Source: Methanobacterium sp.
Lineage (GTDB): Archaea; Methanobacteriota; Methanobacteria; Methanobacteriales; Methanobacteriaceae
DNA length: 14,061 nucleotides
Direction of reading: 5' to 3'
Assembly (NCBI GenBank): GCA_015661405.1
Contig: JACWMK010000062.1
Coordinates: 1-14,061, forward strand
Below the pieces are notes generated by a model that saw only the letters and a program-made list of their open reading frames with translations, ran no database searches and had not been told where the DNA came from. Positions 1 to 7,238 of the stretch are shown here, piece after piece. The position numbers and the translations under genes are program-made. How positions within the stretch are numbered: the first letter of the stretch is position 1; each line of letters starts with the position of its first letter.

Positions 1-685
1 AGGCACTAAAAACACAGGTAAAACCACATTAGTCACTTTAATAGTTAGTGAACTAGTTAAAAGAGGTTATCGTGTAGGAACAATCAAGCACACTCATCAC
101 GAATTAGATTTAGAGGGTAAAGACACTTGGAAACACCGTGAAGCAGGGTCTGAATTAGTGGTGGGATCTGGAGAAAATACTTTCTTTCTACTTAAAAATA
201 AATTAGAACTAGATAAAATCCTTAAGATAATTAATAATATGAAAGAACTCGATTATCTCATCATTGAAGGATTTAAATTCGCTAATTATCCTAAAATATC
301 AACCACTAAAATTCAAGACGATTTTACTATAACCAGTGTAGATGTGTTTCAAATACACGAGGAAGATATACCTCCTTTAGTGGATTTAGTGGAAGAAAGA
401 ACGTATAGTATGATTCCTTATGGAAATTGCGGAGAGTGTGGTTTCGATAACTGTCTGGATATGGCCCGGGCCATTATTCGAGGCAAAACATCTGAAATGA
501 AATGTAAAATGAAAAAGATAACAGAAGTAGAGCTTTACATTGGAGATGAGCCCATCCACTTAAATCCTTTCGTCCAGGATTTCATAAAAAAAAGTGTGTT
601 AGGTATGGTAAACTCACTCAAAACCCATGGTAAAGAACCTATCCAAGAAAATGTGGAGTTGTTCATAAGAAATGGTGAAAACTGA
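1..685 (+). CDS. mobB: MobB-like molybdopterin-guanine dinucleotide protein with C-terminal Fe-S domain (5' partial)
   Basis: The reading frame is open from the first full codon (base 2), so the true start lies outside the window; 227 codons are visible. It opens with a P-loop (GTKNTGKTTL), followed by a KHTHHE stretch and REAGS, all typical of MobB, the GTP-binding partner of MobA that helps build the guanine-dinucleotide form of the molybdenum or tungsten pterin cofactor in the cytoplasm. After the MobB part comes a cysteine cluster with codons at 428, 437, 452 and 503, giving C-x2-C-x4-C-x16-C. This is the spacing of the small [4Fe-4S] domain (Fes type) known from RnfB and CODH/ACS subunits. 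The last 50 residues contain NPFVQ and form a short conserved-looking tail. The gene overlaps moaA by 14 nt, so the two are surely co-transcribed. MobB identity is strong. The role of the Fe-S domain is unknown; redox gating or metal handling would be inference. Confidence 0.88.
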   Translation, partial: GTKNTGKTTLVTLIVSELVKRGYRVGTIKHTHHELDLEGKDTWKHREAGSELVVGSGENTFFLLKNKLELDKILKIINNMKELDYLIIEGFKFANYPKISTTKIQDDFTITSVDVFQIHEEDIPPLVDLVEERTYSMIPYGNCGECGFDNCLDMARAIIRGKTSEMKCKMKKITEVELYIGDEPIHLNPFVQDFIKKSVLGMVNSLKTHGKEPIQENVELFIRNGEN

Positions 686-1604
686 TAATTTCCAGCGACC
701 TGTTCTATCTCTACGCATCTCCATAACTAATCGCTGTAATATTAACTGTTTTTACTGCCATCATGATGGAATAATTCCTCAAGAATATGAAATGACACCG
801 AAAGAGATAGAAAGGATAGCACAGGTAGCTAAAAATATAGGGATAAGAAAAATAAGATTATCTGGCGGAGAACCATTAATCAGAGATGATATTATAGATA
901 TAGTAACTAGAATATCATCTTTAAAATTCAAAGATATTGGTTTAACCACCAATGGAACCCTATTAGAAAAATATGCACAATCATTGAAAGATGCGGGACT
1001 TAATCGAGTTAATGTGAGTTTTGATACATTGAATCCTGAAACTTATCGTTTTATAACCAAAAGCAGTTATGTTGATCAAGTTAAAAAGGGTATTAAAAAA
1101 GCAGCAGAAGTGGGACTTTACCCTGTTAAAATTAACATGGTGGTGATGCGTGATTTGAATCATCAGGAGATCTGGGATATGTTCAAATTCTGTAAAGAGA
1201 ATGGAGCAATTTTACAACTCATAGAATTATTGAAAGCTGAAAGCTGTCCTGATACTGATTTTTTTGATGATTATCATTATGACATTAGCATAATAGAGGA
1301 GAAATTAAAGGTTAAAGCAGATGAAATTAAAACTCGCTACTTCATGCAAGATAGGAAGAAGTATTTCCTAGAACGTGGTGAAATCGAGATAGTTCGACCC
1401 ATGGATAATACTGAATTCTGTAAAAACTGCACTCGTCTGAGAATAACACCAGATGGAAAGTTAAAGCCCTGTTTACTTAGAAACGATAATTTAGTTGATT
1501 TGATGGAACCTCTACGCTTGGAATATTCAGATAAAGAATTAGAAAAATTATTTTTAGAATCGATATCCAATCGTGAACCATATTATAATCAATGCGGATT
1601 ATAA
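672..1604 (+). CDS. moaA: GTP 3',8-cyclase MoaA (radical SAM)
   Basis: MoaA carries out the first step of molybdopterin synthesis: radical rearrangement of GTP to 3',8-cyclo-dihydro-GTP, which MoaC turns into cyclic pyranopterin. The 310-residue length fits archaeal MoaA. The radical-SAM cluster motif CNINCFYC (C22, C26, C29) is near the N-terminus and LSGGEP, the SAM-contact motif, follows. The second cluster motif is near the C-terminus, in FCKNCTRLR and KLKPC (C-x2-C-x13-C). The C-terminus reads REPYYNQCGL and lacks the Gly-Gly end of bacterial MoaA. The ATG at 672 lies inside the mobB end; GGAG at 655-658 is the best ribosome site, at a rather long distance of 13 nt. A GTG at 675 is an alternative start. 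Pairing with mobB places it in a cofactor operon serving the formate dehydrogenase next door. Confidence 0.95.
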   Translation: MVKTDNFQRPVLSLRISITNRCNINCFYCHHDGIIPQEYEMTPKEIERIAQVAKNIGIRKIRLSGGEPLIRDDIIDIVTRISSLKFKDIGLTTNGTLLEKYAQSLKDAGLNRVNVSFDTLNPETYRFITKSSYVDQVKKGIKKAAEVGLYPVKINMVVMRDLNHQEIWDMFKFCKENGAILQLIELLKAESCPDTDFFDDYHYDISIIEEKLKVKADEIKTRYFMQDRKKYFLERGEIEIVRPMDNTEFCKNCTRLRITPDGKLKPCLLRNDNLVDLMEPLRLEYSDKELEKLFLESISNREPYYNQCGL

Positions 1605-1644
1605 ACTCCCAAAAATTAATTAAAAATATTATATTTTGAATGAT

Positions 1645-1653
1645 AAAAAAAAA
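1645..1653 (-). terminator. Oligo-U tract after the DUF302 gene
   Basis: Nine consecutive A on the + strand give nine U in the transcript of the - strand gene, about 60 nt past its stop codon at 1712. Archaeal RNA polymerase terminates at such tracts without needing a hairpin. The region 1605-1711 is the space between two convergent genes. It also holds a 12-bp direct repeat (CTAAGTTTAATT at 1670 and 1690), which has no evident function. Confidence 0.5.
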
Positions 1654-1711
1654 TCAAAATTATTATTAGCTAAGTTTAATTCAAATATTCTAAGTTTAAT
1701 TTAATTCTATT

Positions 1712-2092
1712 CTACTTATTTATTACTTGATTAACTAATGCTAGAATACCTTCATCCATTTTTTTAATGGAGTTACTGAGTCCAGTAACTTGGTATCGGG
1801 AGGCTACTTCTTCCATTGTTTGATAAACAAGCTCGGTTTTACTATTATTTTTTCTTACGACAATTTTAAGTGGTAAATCTATAGAAAAGTTTGCGTCAGC
1901 AAGCATGAATGCTGTGCCTCCTTTAGGATTTCCAAAAATTACAAGTTTTGTATTAGGCATTGAAAGACCCACTTGAGCAGCTCCACCGGAATGATCAACT
2001 ATTGCAAAAATTGTCATCTCATGCTCAACCAATACTTTTAATAATCGACCCATAGTCTCATTAATTCCATACGGAGATTCATTAATTATCAT
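1712..2092 (-). CDS. DUF302 family protein
   Basis: This 126-residue soluble protein matches the DUF302 pattern along its length: an N-terminal SPYGINETMGRL helix, then FAIVDHSGGA, LVIFGNPKGGT, a middle DLPLKIVV strand and ASRYQVTGL near the end. It has no cysteine, no signal peptide and no membrane segment. DUF302 proteins are small alpha/beta domains of unknown function, common in archaea and bacteria. The start is ATG at 2092 with a good ribosome site, GGAGGG (complement of 2105-2110), 12 nt upstream. It lies 245 nt downstream of the formate dehydrogenase gene in the same direction. Oligo-U tracts and its own TATA-like element between them suggest a separate transcript. A link to the formate dehydrogenase is only by position. 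Confidence 0.85.
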   Translation of the reverse strand: MIINESPYGINETMGRLLKVLVEHEMTIFAIVDHSGGAAQVGLSMPNTKLVIFGNPKGGTAFMLADANFSIDLPLKIVVRKNNSKTELVYQTMEEVASRYQVTGLSNSIKKMDEGILALVNQVINK

Positions 2093-2132
2093 TTAACTAA
2101 AATTCCCTCCATTAATCCAAAAATTTTTATCC

Positions 2133-2148
2133 ATTTATATTATAATAT
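2133..2148 (-). promoter_or_regulatory. Possible TATA box of the DUF302 gene
   Basis: Read on the - strand, this stretch contains TTATAATATAAAT, a TATA-like element about 45 nt upstream of the DUF302 start codon. Transcription starting about 25 nt further on would give a short leader that includes the GGAGGG site. The surroundings are extremely AT-rich, so chance occurrence is easy. Confidence 0.3.
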
Positions 2149-2251
2149 TAGGATCTAACTTTTATTTTAAATTTTTTTAGATTTATTTTGAAATTTATAA
2201 AAAAATAATAAAAAAACCTGTTTTACTCAATTACTGTTTAGGTATTTAATC

Positions 2252-2296
2252 AAAAAAAGTGCTAAAAAATACCTTCAATCAAGCCTACGAAAAAAA
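2252..2296 (-). terminator. Oligo-U tracts after the formate dehydrogenase operon
   Basis: Two runs of seven A on the + strand (2290-2296 and 2252-2258) become U7 tracts 42 and 80 nt downstream of the fdh stop codon at 2338. The second sits in the loop of a weak inverted repeat (GGTATTT at 2241-2247 with AAATACC at 2267-2273). Two further A7 runs follow at 2210-2216 and 2199-2205. Together they make this a likely termination zone. Confidence 0.5.
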
Positions 2297-2337
2297 TTTA
2301 ATGTATAAATTTTACTGGTGACTTTTTTTAACTTTTA

Positions 2338-5004
2338 CTAAATATTTTCATCTTTATCAATTCTTACAGCACAATACTTAAACTCTGGAGTTTTCGTAAC
2401 AGGATCACAAGCAGAACTGGTTATAAGATTGGTTTTTGTATTGGGAGAATGAAAAGCCATGAAAATAAGACCTTCAGGAGATCTATCAGTTAATTCAACT
2501 GGTGCCTTAATCCGTCCCCTACGAGAAACCACCCAAACCCATTCCCCATCCTGTAAACCAAGTTTCTCAGCGTCAACGGGATTTATCTCCACCGAATCAT
2601 AGTCATATAATTTTATTAATCCCTCCACTACCCCAGTCATGGTGCTAGTGTGATAATGGAAAATTCTACGTCCTGTGGTTAATACAAGAGGATATTCCTC
2701 ATCAGTCAACTCTGCTGGAAGTCTATAATTTAAGGGAATGAACTTACCTTTTCCATTTTCGGTAGAGAATTTATCCTGATGTAGAATGGGTGTTCCTTCA
2801 TCCTTTTCAGTTAAGCAAGGCCATTGCAGGCCCTTCTCTTCCAGATGATTGTATAGTATTCCCCCATAAATAGGAGTTAAAGCAGCAATTTCCTTGGCAA
2901 TTTCTTCAGATTTACTGTAATTAAATCCTTTCATTCCCATTTTTTGAGCCAGTTCTGTTATAATCTGCCAATCAGGTTTAGAGTCACCTATGGGTTTTAT
3001 GGCTTGGCGAACCCGCTGCACGCGTCGGTCAGCATTTGCAAAAGCAAATGAAGCTCCAGGAAGTACTAAATCAGCTAAGAGTGCCGTTTCAGTGAGGAAT
3101 AGATCTTGTACAATCAAAAAATCCACATCGTTGAGTGCTTTTTGTATATTAGAACTATCAGGTTCACTCAAAGCAGGATTCTCCCCCATAATATAAAGCG
3201 CCTTTAAATTCCCGTCTCGGGCTGCTTCCATCATTTCAGGCATTTTCATGCCTATAAATGGGCTGAGTTGGGAGTTCCAGGCTTTCTGAAACTTCTTGTG
3301 AACATCCTCATCTTCAACATTCTGGTAGCCGGGATATACATTTGGCAGACAACCCATATCACATGAACCTTGTACATTATTCTGTCCTCGAATCGGATTA
3401 ATCCCAGTAAAGGGTTTACCTATATTTCCAGTAATTAAAGCTAGATTAGAAAGTGCCATGACATTATCAGTGCCATGAGAATGTTCTGTTATTCCTAATG
3501 AATAAAATATGGCAGATGATTCAGTTGTAGCATATAAACGGGCAGCTTTTTTGATATTATCCGCTTTTAATCCTGTAATTTGTTCAACAGTTTCCAAATC
3601 AAATGATTCCAGAGATTTTAGTAATGCTTCATAATTCTCACAACGATCCTGAATGAAATTATCATCCATAAGTCCTTCATCAACTATTACTCGAATCATA
3701 CCCATAATGAGTGCTACATCAGTTCCGGGTTTATGTTGGAGAACAATGTCAGCGTATCTATTTAATTCTATATCTCTAGGGTCAGCAACTATTAATTTAG
3801 CATTGTTTTTTATTGCATCCATTATTCTCATGTTGAGTACAGGATAACTTTGGTTAGGGTTAGTTCCAATAATGAAAAGGCATTTTGCATGGGGTATCTC
3901 GTCTATAGAGTTACTCATAGCCCCACTTCCTAAAGTTTCGGCTAGTGCAGCTACAGATGGGGCGTGACAGGAGCGTGCAGAGTTATCAATGTTGTTAGTG
4001 CCCATAACTACCCGGGTAAACTTTTGCATGAGATAATTATCCTCATTAGTGCAGCGGGCGGATGAAATAGCTGCAAAAGATTCTTCTTTATACTTGGAAA
4101 GTTTTCGAGCAGCAAATTCTAATGCCTCATCCCATTCCACTTCTACAAACAATCCATTTTTCTTAATTAGAGGTTTAGTTAGCCTATTCGGGTGATTCAC
4201 GAATTTAAATGCATATCTTCCTTTTACACAGAGGTTACCTTGGCTCAGTGGATGTTCCGGGTCTCCACGAGAGGTGATGATTTCTTGACCCCTTACTCCC
4301 AGATAAAGCCCGCAACCCACCCCACAATAGGTACAAGTGGTTTTTACCACTCTAACTGGTTTTAAGTTAGTTTTAGGTACTAGAGCTCCTACTGGGCATG
4401 CTATGACACATTCTCCGCAGGATACACAATTGGATTCGATTATGGGTTGATCTAAAAAAGTTGTAATTTTAGTTTCATCGCCACGATAAGCGAAATCTAT
4501 AGCATTAACGCCTAATCTGTCTCTGCAGGTTCTCACACAAATACCACATAATATACATTTCTTTAAATCTCGTTTAAAGAATGGATTAGATTCATCTGGT
4601 GAGATATCAGTTATTGAACGTCTAAGATCTTCCATATTCTCCTTTTCAATACCAAAAAATGATGATATCTTCTGTAATTCACATTGATTGTTCTGAGCAC
4701 AAGTAAGGCAGTTTGCTTCATGATTCGCCAGTAATAGTTTTGTTATCATCATCCGCGCGTTTTCTACCCGGGGGCTTGTAGTAGAAATTACTATGCCTTC
4801 TTCGGCTAGATTTTCACATGATGTGATCAGTCTTCCCTCTTCATTTTCAACTAAACATAAACGACAGGCACCTATGGGCTTTAAATCAGGGTTGTGACAT
4901 AGATGGGGAATATAAATCCCATTTTCAGCTGCTGCTTGAAGAATAGTACTCCCTTTTTGGGTTTTTAACTCTAATCCATCTATGATAAAGGTTATTTCAT
5001 TCAT
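2338..5004 (-). CDS. fdhA: Formate dehydrogenase catalytic subunit, NAD-linked type with NuoG-like N-terminus
   Basis: This 888-residue enzyme subunit oxidises formate to CO2, or runs in reverse, at a Mo or W bis-pterin-guanine-dinucleotide centre. The N-terminus is NuoG-like. It has a [2Fe-2S] set at C36, C47, C50 and C63, then H95/C99/C102/C108 for a His-Cys3 [4Fe-4S] cluster, then two ferredoxin clusters at C150-C160 and C193-C203. The catalytic part starts with C224, C227, C231 and C259 for the proximal [4Fe-4S]. The motif RSCHAPSVAAL places Cys346 as metal ligand with His347 beside it, where E. coli FdhF has selenocysteine-His. Arg539 in the motif IRGQNNVQG matches the second active-site Arg. 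The C-terminal domain is the dinucleotide-binding fold. There is no Tat signal, so it is cytoplasmic. ATG at 5004 is preceded by GAGGA 6 nt away. It is 105 nt downstream of the flavoprotein gene and almost surely its partner. The usual methanogen FdhA lacks the roughly 215-residue N-terminal extension. Confidence 0.92.
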   Translation of the reverse strand: MNEITFIIDGLELKTQKGSTILQAAAENGIYIPHLCHNPDLKPIGACRLCLVENEEGRLITSCENLAEEGIVISTTSPRVENARMMITKLLLANHEANCLTCAQNNQCELQKISSFFGIEKENMEDLRRSITDISPDESNPFFKRDLKKCILCGICVRTCRDRLGVNAIDFAYRGDETKITTFLDQPIIESNCVSCGECVIACPVGALVPKTNLKPVRVVKTTCTYCGVGCGLYLGVRGQEIITSRGDPEHPLSQGNLCVKGRYAFKFVNHPNRLTKPLIKKNGLFVEVEWDEALEFAARKLSKYKEESFAAISSARCTNEDNYLMQKFTRVVMGTNNIDNSARSCHAPSVAALAETLGSGAMSNSIDEIPHAKCLFIIGTNPNQSYPVLNMRIMDAIKNNAKLIVADPRDIELNRYADIVLQHKPGTDVALIMGMIRVIVDEGLMDDNFIQDRCENYEALLKSLESFDLETVEQITGLKADNIKKAARLYATTESSAIFYSLGITEHSHGTDNVMALSNLALITGNIGKPFTGINPIRGQNNVQGSCDMGCLPNVYPGYQNVEDEDVHKKFQKAWNSQLSPFIGMKMPEMMEAARDGNLKALYIMGENPALSEPDSSNIQKALNDVDFLIVQDLFLTETALLADLVLPGASFAFANADRRVQRVRQAIKPIGDSKPDWQIITELAQKMGMKGFNYSKSEEIAKEIAALTPIYGGILYNHLEEKGLQWPCLTEKDEGTPILHQDKFSTENGKGKFIPLNYRLPAELTDEEYPLVLTTGRRIFHYHTSTMTGVVEGLIKLYDYDSVEINPVDAEKLGLQDGEWVWVVSRRGRIKAPVELTDRSPEGLIFMAFHSPNTKTNLITSSACDPVTKTPEFKYCAVRIDKDENI

Positions 5005-5109
5005 TTAATTTCCTCAAAATACATTCATAATACAATTAATATTAAATTAAAAATGAATCATTTTTTTTAATTAATCTCACTTGAATTGTATAGTTCTAAT
5101 GATTTTTTT
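5005..5109 (-). other. Intercistronic region with nested inverted repeat
   Basis: The 105-nt spacer of the formate dehydrogenase operon holds an outer 8-bp inverted repeat, ATACAATT (5030-5037) with AATTGTAT (5084-5091), and an inner one, AAAAATGA (5049-5056) with TCATTTTT (5058-5065). No oligo-U tract of terminator quality precedes the second gene, so the two genes are probably co-transcribed. The structure could tune mRNA processing between the cistrons, but the AT content makes such repeats easy to find by chance. Confidence 0.35.
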
Positions 5110-6975
5110 TTAAATTCCTGGTGATATCCGTTCTATAGCATTGTATTTCCGGCAAGATTCAAAACAAGTTCCACAGGTTATACAAGTAGTCTGGTCTATT
5201 ATATGAGTTTCCTTTATATTACCAGTTATAGCATTGGTAGGGCATGATTCAAGGCATAACGTGCATCCTGAACATTTATCTGATGAAATTACGTATGATA
5301 TAAGTTTTTTACAATTAAGAGCAGGACAATATTTTTCTTTTATATGCTCTAAATATTCGTCATCGAAAAATTTTAAAGATGTGAGAATAGGATTAGGTGC
5401 AGTTTGTCCTAAACCACAGAAAGATGCATCTTTAATTGTATATGCCAGTTGTAGGAGTAGATCTTTATCAGTTATTTTACCTTTTCCTTCAGTGATGTCA
5501 TTTAATATTTGCATCATTTGTTTGGTTCCCAGCCTGCAGGGTACGCATTTGCCGCAGGATTCTTTTTGTACGAATTCTAGGAAATAACGGGCGACGTCAA
5601 CCATACAGGTGTCTTCATCCATGACTACCATCCCTCCCGATCCCATAATTGCTCCAGCCATTATTAGAGAGTCATAGTCTATTGGTGTATCCAGGAATTC
5701 CATGGGAAGACATCCTCCTGAAGGTCCTCCTATTTGGACTGCTTTAAAACTTTTATTATCCTTAATTCCTCCACCAATATCATAGATAACTTCTTTTAAT
5801 GTTGTACCGAGTGGAACCTCAATTAGACCAGTATTTTCTACTTGTCCTACTAAGGAAAATGTTTTTGTACCTATACTGTCTTTTGTACCGTTTTCATTGA
5901 ATTCTTCTGGTCCTTTCTGCATTATAAGGGCTACGTTAGCCATTGTTTCTACATTATTTATTACGGTGGGTTTACCCCATAATCCGGAGGTGGTGGGAAA
6001 TGGTGGGCGTGTACGGGGCATTCCTCTTTTTCCTTCAATTGATGCAATTAAAGCGGTTTCTTCTCCACATACAAAGGCGCCTGCGCCTTTTTTTATCTTT
6101 ATATCAAAATCAAATCCGGATCCTAAAATATTTTCACCTAAGAGTCCATATTCATGCATTTGGTTCAGTGCATGTTTTAATCTCTCTAGAGCTAATGGAT
6201 ATTCGGCTCTGCAGTAAATGTACCCTTTTTTAGCTCCTATTACATATGCAGCTATAAGTATTCCTTCTAAAACTGAGTGTGGATCGCTTTCTAGAAGTGA
6301 TCTATTCATAAATGCGCCCGGATCGCCTTCATCAGCGTTGCAGATAATATATTTAATTTCTTCTTCTGAATCACGGCAAAATTGCCATTTAAGCCACGTG
6401 GGAAAGCCAGCGCCTCCTCTTCCTCTTAATCCTGATTTTTTTATATCACTGATTATATCCTCAGTTTTAAGGTTAATTGCCTTAAGAAATCCAGTATATC
6501 CGTCTTTTGCAAGGTAATGGTCTATATTAGTGGGGTCGATGAATCCGCAGTTACGTAGAATTTTCCTAACTTGTGGTTTTAGAACAGGAAGATCAAATAG
6601 TTTAGGAATTCCTTTAATAGTTTCTTCTCCAACAGTACCCATGGCAAATTCTGTTAAGGGATCATCCCCTAGAATGTAAGAATTCACTAAATCTCGTGTT
6701 AGGTCCGGTGTGACGTTACCATAAAAAATAGCTGGTTTACCTTTTTTAATTATAGTAATAATCGGTTCTGCATAACATAACCCTATACATCCCACTGTGA
6801 TAAGTTCATATTTCACATTTTTCTTGTCTAGTTCTTCTTTGATGATAGATTTTACTACTATTGCTCCTGCGGAATTTCCGCATGTTGCAGAACCCACCAT
6901 TATTACGGGAGCCTCTGATTCATATAAACACTTATATTCTGCCTTGGATCGTTTTATTAAATCATTGAAGTTCAT
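5110..6975 (-). CDS. HydB/HndC/NuoF-like flavoprotein subunit, partner of formate dehydrogenase
   Basis: This 621-residue cytoplasmic subunit should exchange electrons between Fe-S clusters and NAD(P)(H) through FMN. The N-terminal thioredoxin-like domain (about 20-95) has C32, C63 and C67, one cysteine short of the usual four [2Fe-2S] ligands. The FMN/NAD core has the motif GRGGAGFPTWLKW (185-197), NADEGDPG (213-220) and CGEETALI (303-310). An SLBB-like region follows, then the N3-type cluster C474/C477/C480 with C520. The C-terminus is a two-cluster ferredoxin (C568, C571, C574, C578; C598, C601, C604, C608). This layout matches HydB of bifurcating hydrogenases and HndC, rather than plain NuoF. 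No NuoE/HydC-like gene is in the window. Start ATG at 6975 follows AGGTA (complement of 6984-6988) 8 nt upstream. It is the first gene of the fdh operon. The function as NAD-linked subunit is inferred from homology and adjacency. Confidence 0.9.
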   Translation of the reverse strand: MNFNDLIKRSKAEYKCLYESEAPVIMVGSATCGNSAGAIVVKSIIKEELDKKNVKYELITVGCIGLCYAEPIITIIKKGKPAIFYGNVTPDLTRDLVNSYILGDDPLTEFAMGTVGEETIKGIPKLFDLPVLKPQVRKILRNCGFIDPTNIDHYLAKDGYTGFLKAINLKTEDIISDIKKSGLRGRGGAGFPTWLKWQFCRDSEEEIKYIICNADEGDPGAFMNRSLLESDPHSVLEGILIAAYVIGAKKGYIYCRAEYPLALERLKHALNQMHEYGLLGENILGSGFDFDIKIKKGAGAFVCGEETALIASIEGKRGMPRTRPPFPTTSGLWGKPTVINNVETMANVALIMQKGPEEFNENGTKDSIGTKTFSLVGQVENTGLIEVPLGTTLKEVIYDIGGGIKDNKSFKAVQIGGPSGGCLPMEFLDTPIDYDSLIMAGAIMGSGGMVVMDEDTCMVDVARYFLEFVQKESCGKCVPCRLGTKQMMQILNDITEGKGKITDKDLLLQLAYTIKDASFCGLGQTAPNPILTSLKFFDDEYLEHIKEKYCPALNCKKLISYVISSDKCSGCTLCLESCPTNAITGNIKETHIIDQTTCITCGTCFESCRKYNAIERISPGI

Positions 6976-7045
6976 TGAAATTGTACCTTAAAATTTTTGT
7001 TAAGATTTCATGTTTAATGTAGTTGCAAATGAAAAAAAATCTTAC

Positions 7046-7060
7046 TTTAATTTAAATATT
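7046..7060 (-). promoter_or_regulatory. Possible TATA box of the formate dehydrogenase operon
   Basis: Read on the - strand this is AATATTTAAATTAAA, an archaeal TATA-like stretch about 70 nt upstream of the flavoprotein start codon, which would give a leader of roughly 45 nt. A run of eight U (complement of 7032-7039) lies near the predicted transcript start. The whole divergent region 6976-7238 is AT-rich, so this is one candidate among several. Confidence 0.3.
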
Positions 7061-7151
7061 ACCTTATACTTGTATTAAAAAAATTAGTTATCTACTAGGA
7101 ATTCAGTTAGATTAATTCTTAATTATATATTTAAATTTTTAATTCACATTT

Positions 7152-7184
7152 AATCCTTATCATATAGGATTATAAAAATATATT
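7152..7184 (+). promoter_or_regulatory. Near-palindrome plus TATA-like element upstream of the CMD-like gene
   Basis: The 20-bp element AATCCTTATCATATAGGATT (7152-7171) is an inverted repeat: the arms pair over 8 bp with one extra T, around CAT. It abuts ATAAAAATATATT (7172-7184), a reasonable TATA box. Transcription starting near 7207 would leave a leader of about 30 nt with GGGGAT (7224-7229) as ribosome site. A dyad directly upstream of a TATA box is where archaeal regulators often bind. It lies between the divergent fdh operon and the CMD-like gene and could serve both. A second TATA-like stretch is seen at about 7195-7218. Confidence 0.4.
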
Positions 7185-7238
7185 CTATTATCAACATATA
7201 TTTAATTATATTATAATAAAAATGGGGATTAAAAAAAA

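Noticed and set aside
1670..1701. 12-bp direct repeat as part of a mobile element or attachment site
   Set aside because: Only two AT-rich copies 20 nt apart, with no transposase, integrase or tRNA nearby; probably chance.
5234..6517. Plus-strand open frames inside the flavoprotein gene
   Set aside because: They are antisense to a fully conserved coding frame and have low-quality, family-less translations.
5110..6975. F420-dependent FdhB or complex I NuoF proper
   Set aside because: The sequence has the FMN/NAD motifs of NuoF, not the F420-binding FrhB/FdhB fold. The fused thioredoxin-like and ferredoxin ends and the absence of other nuo genes argue against complex I.
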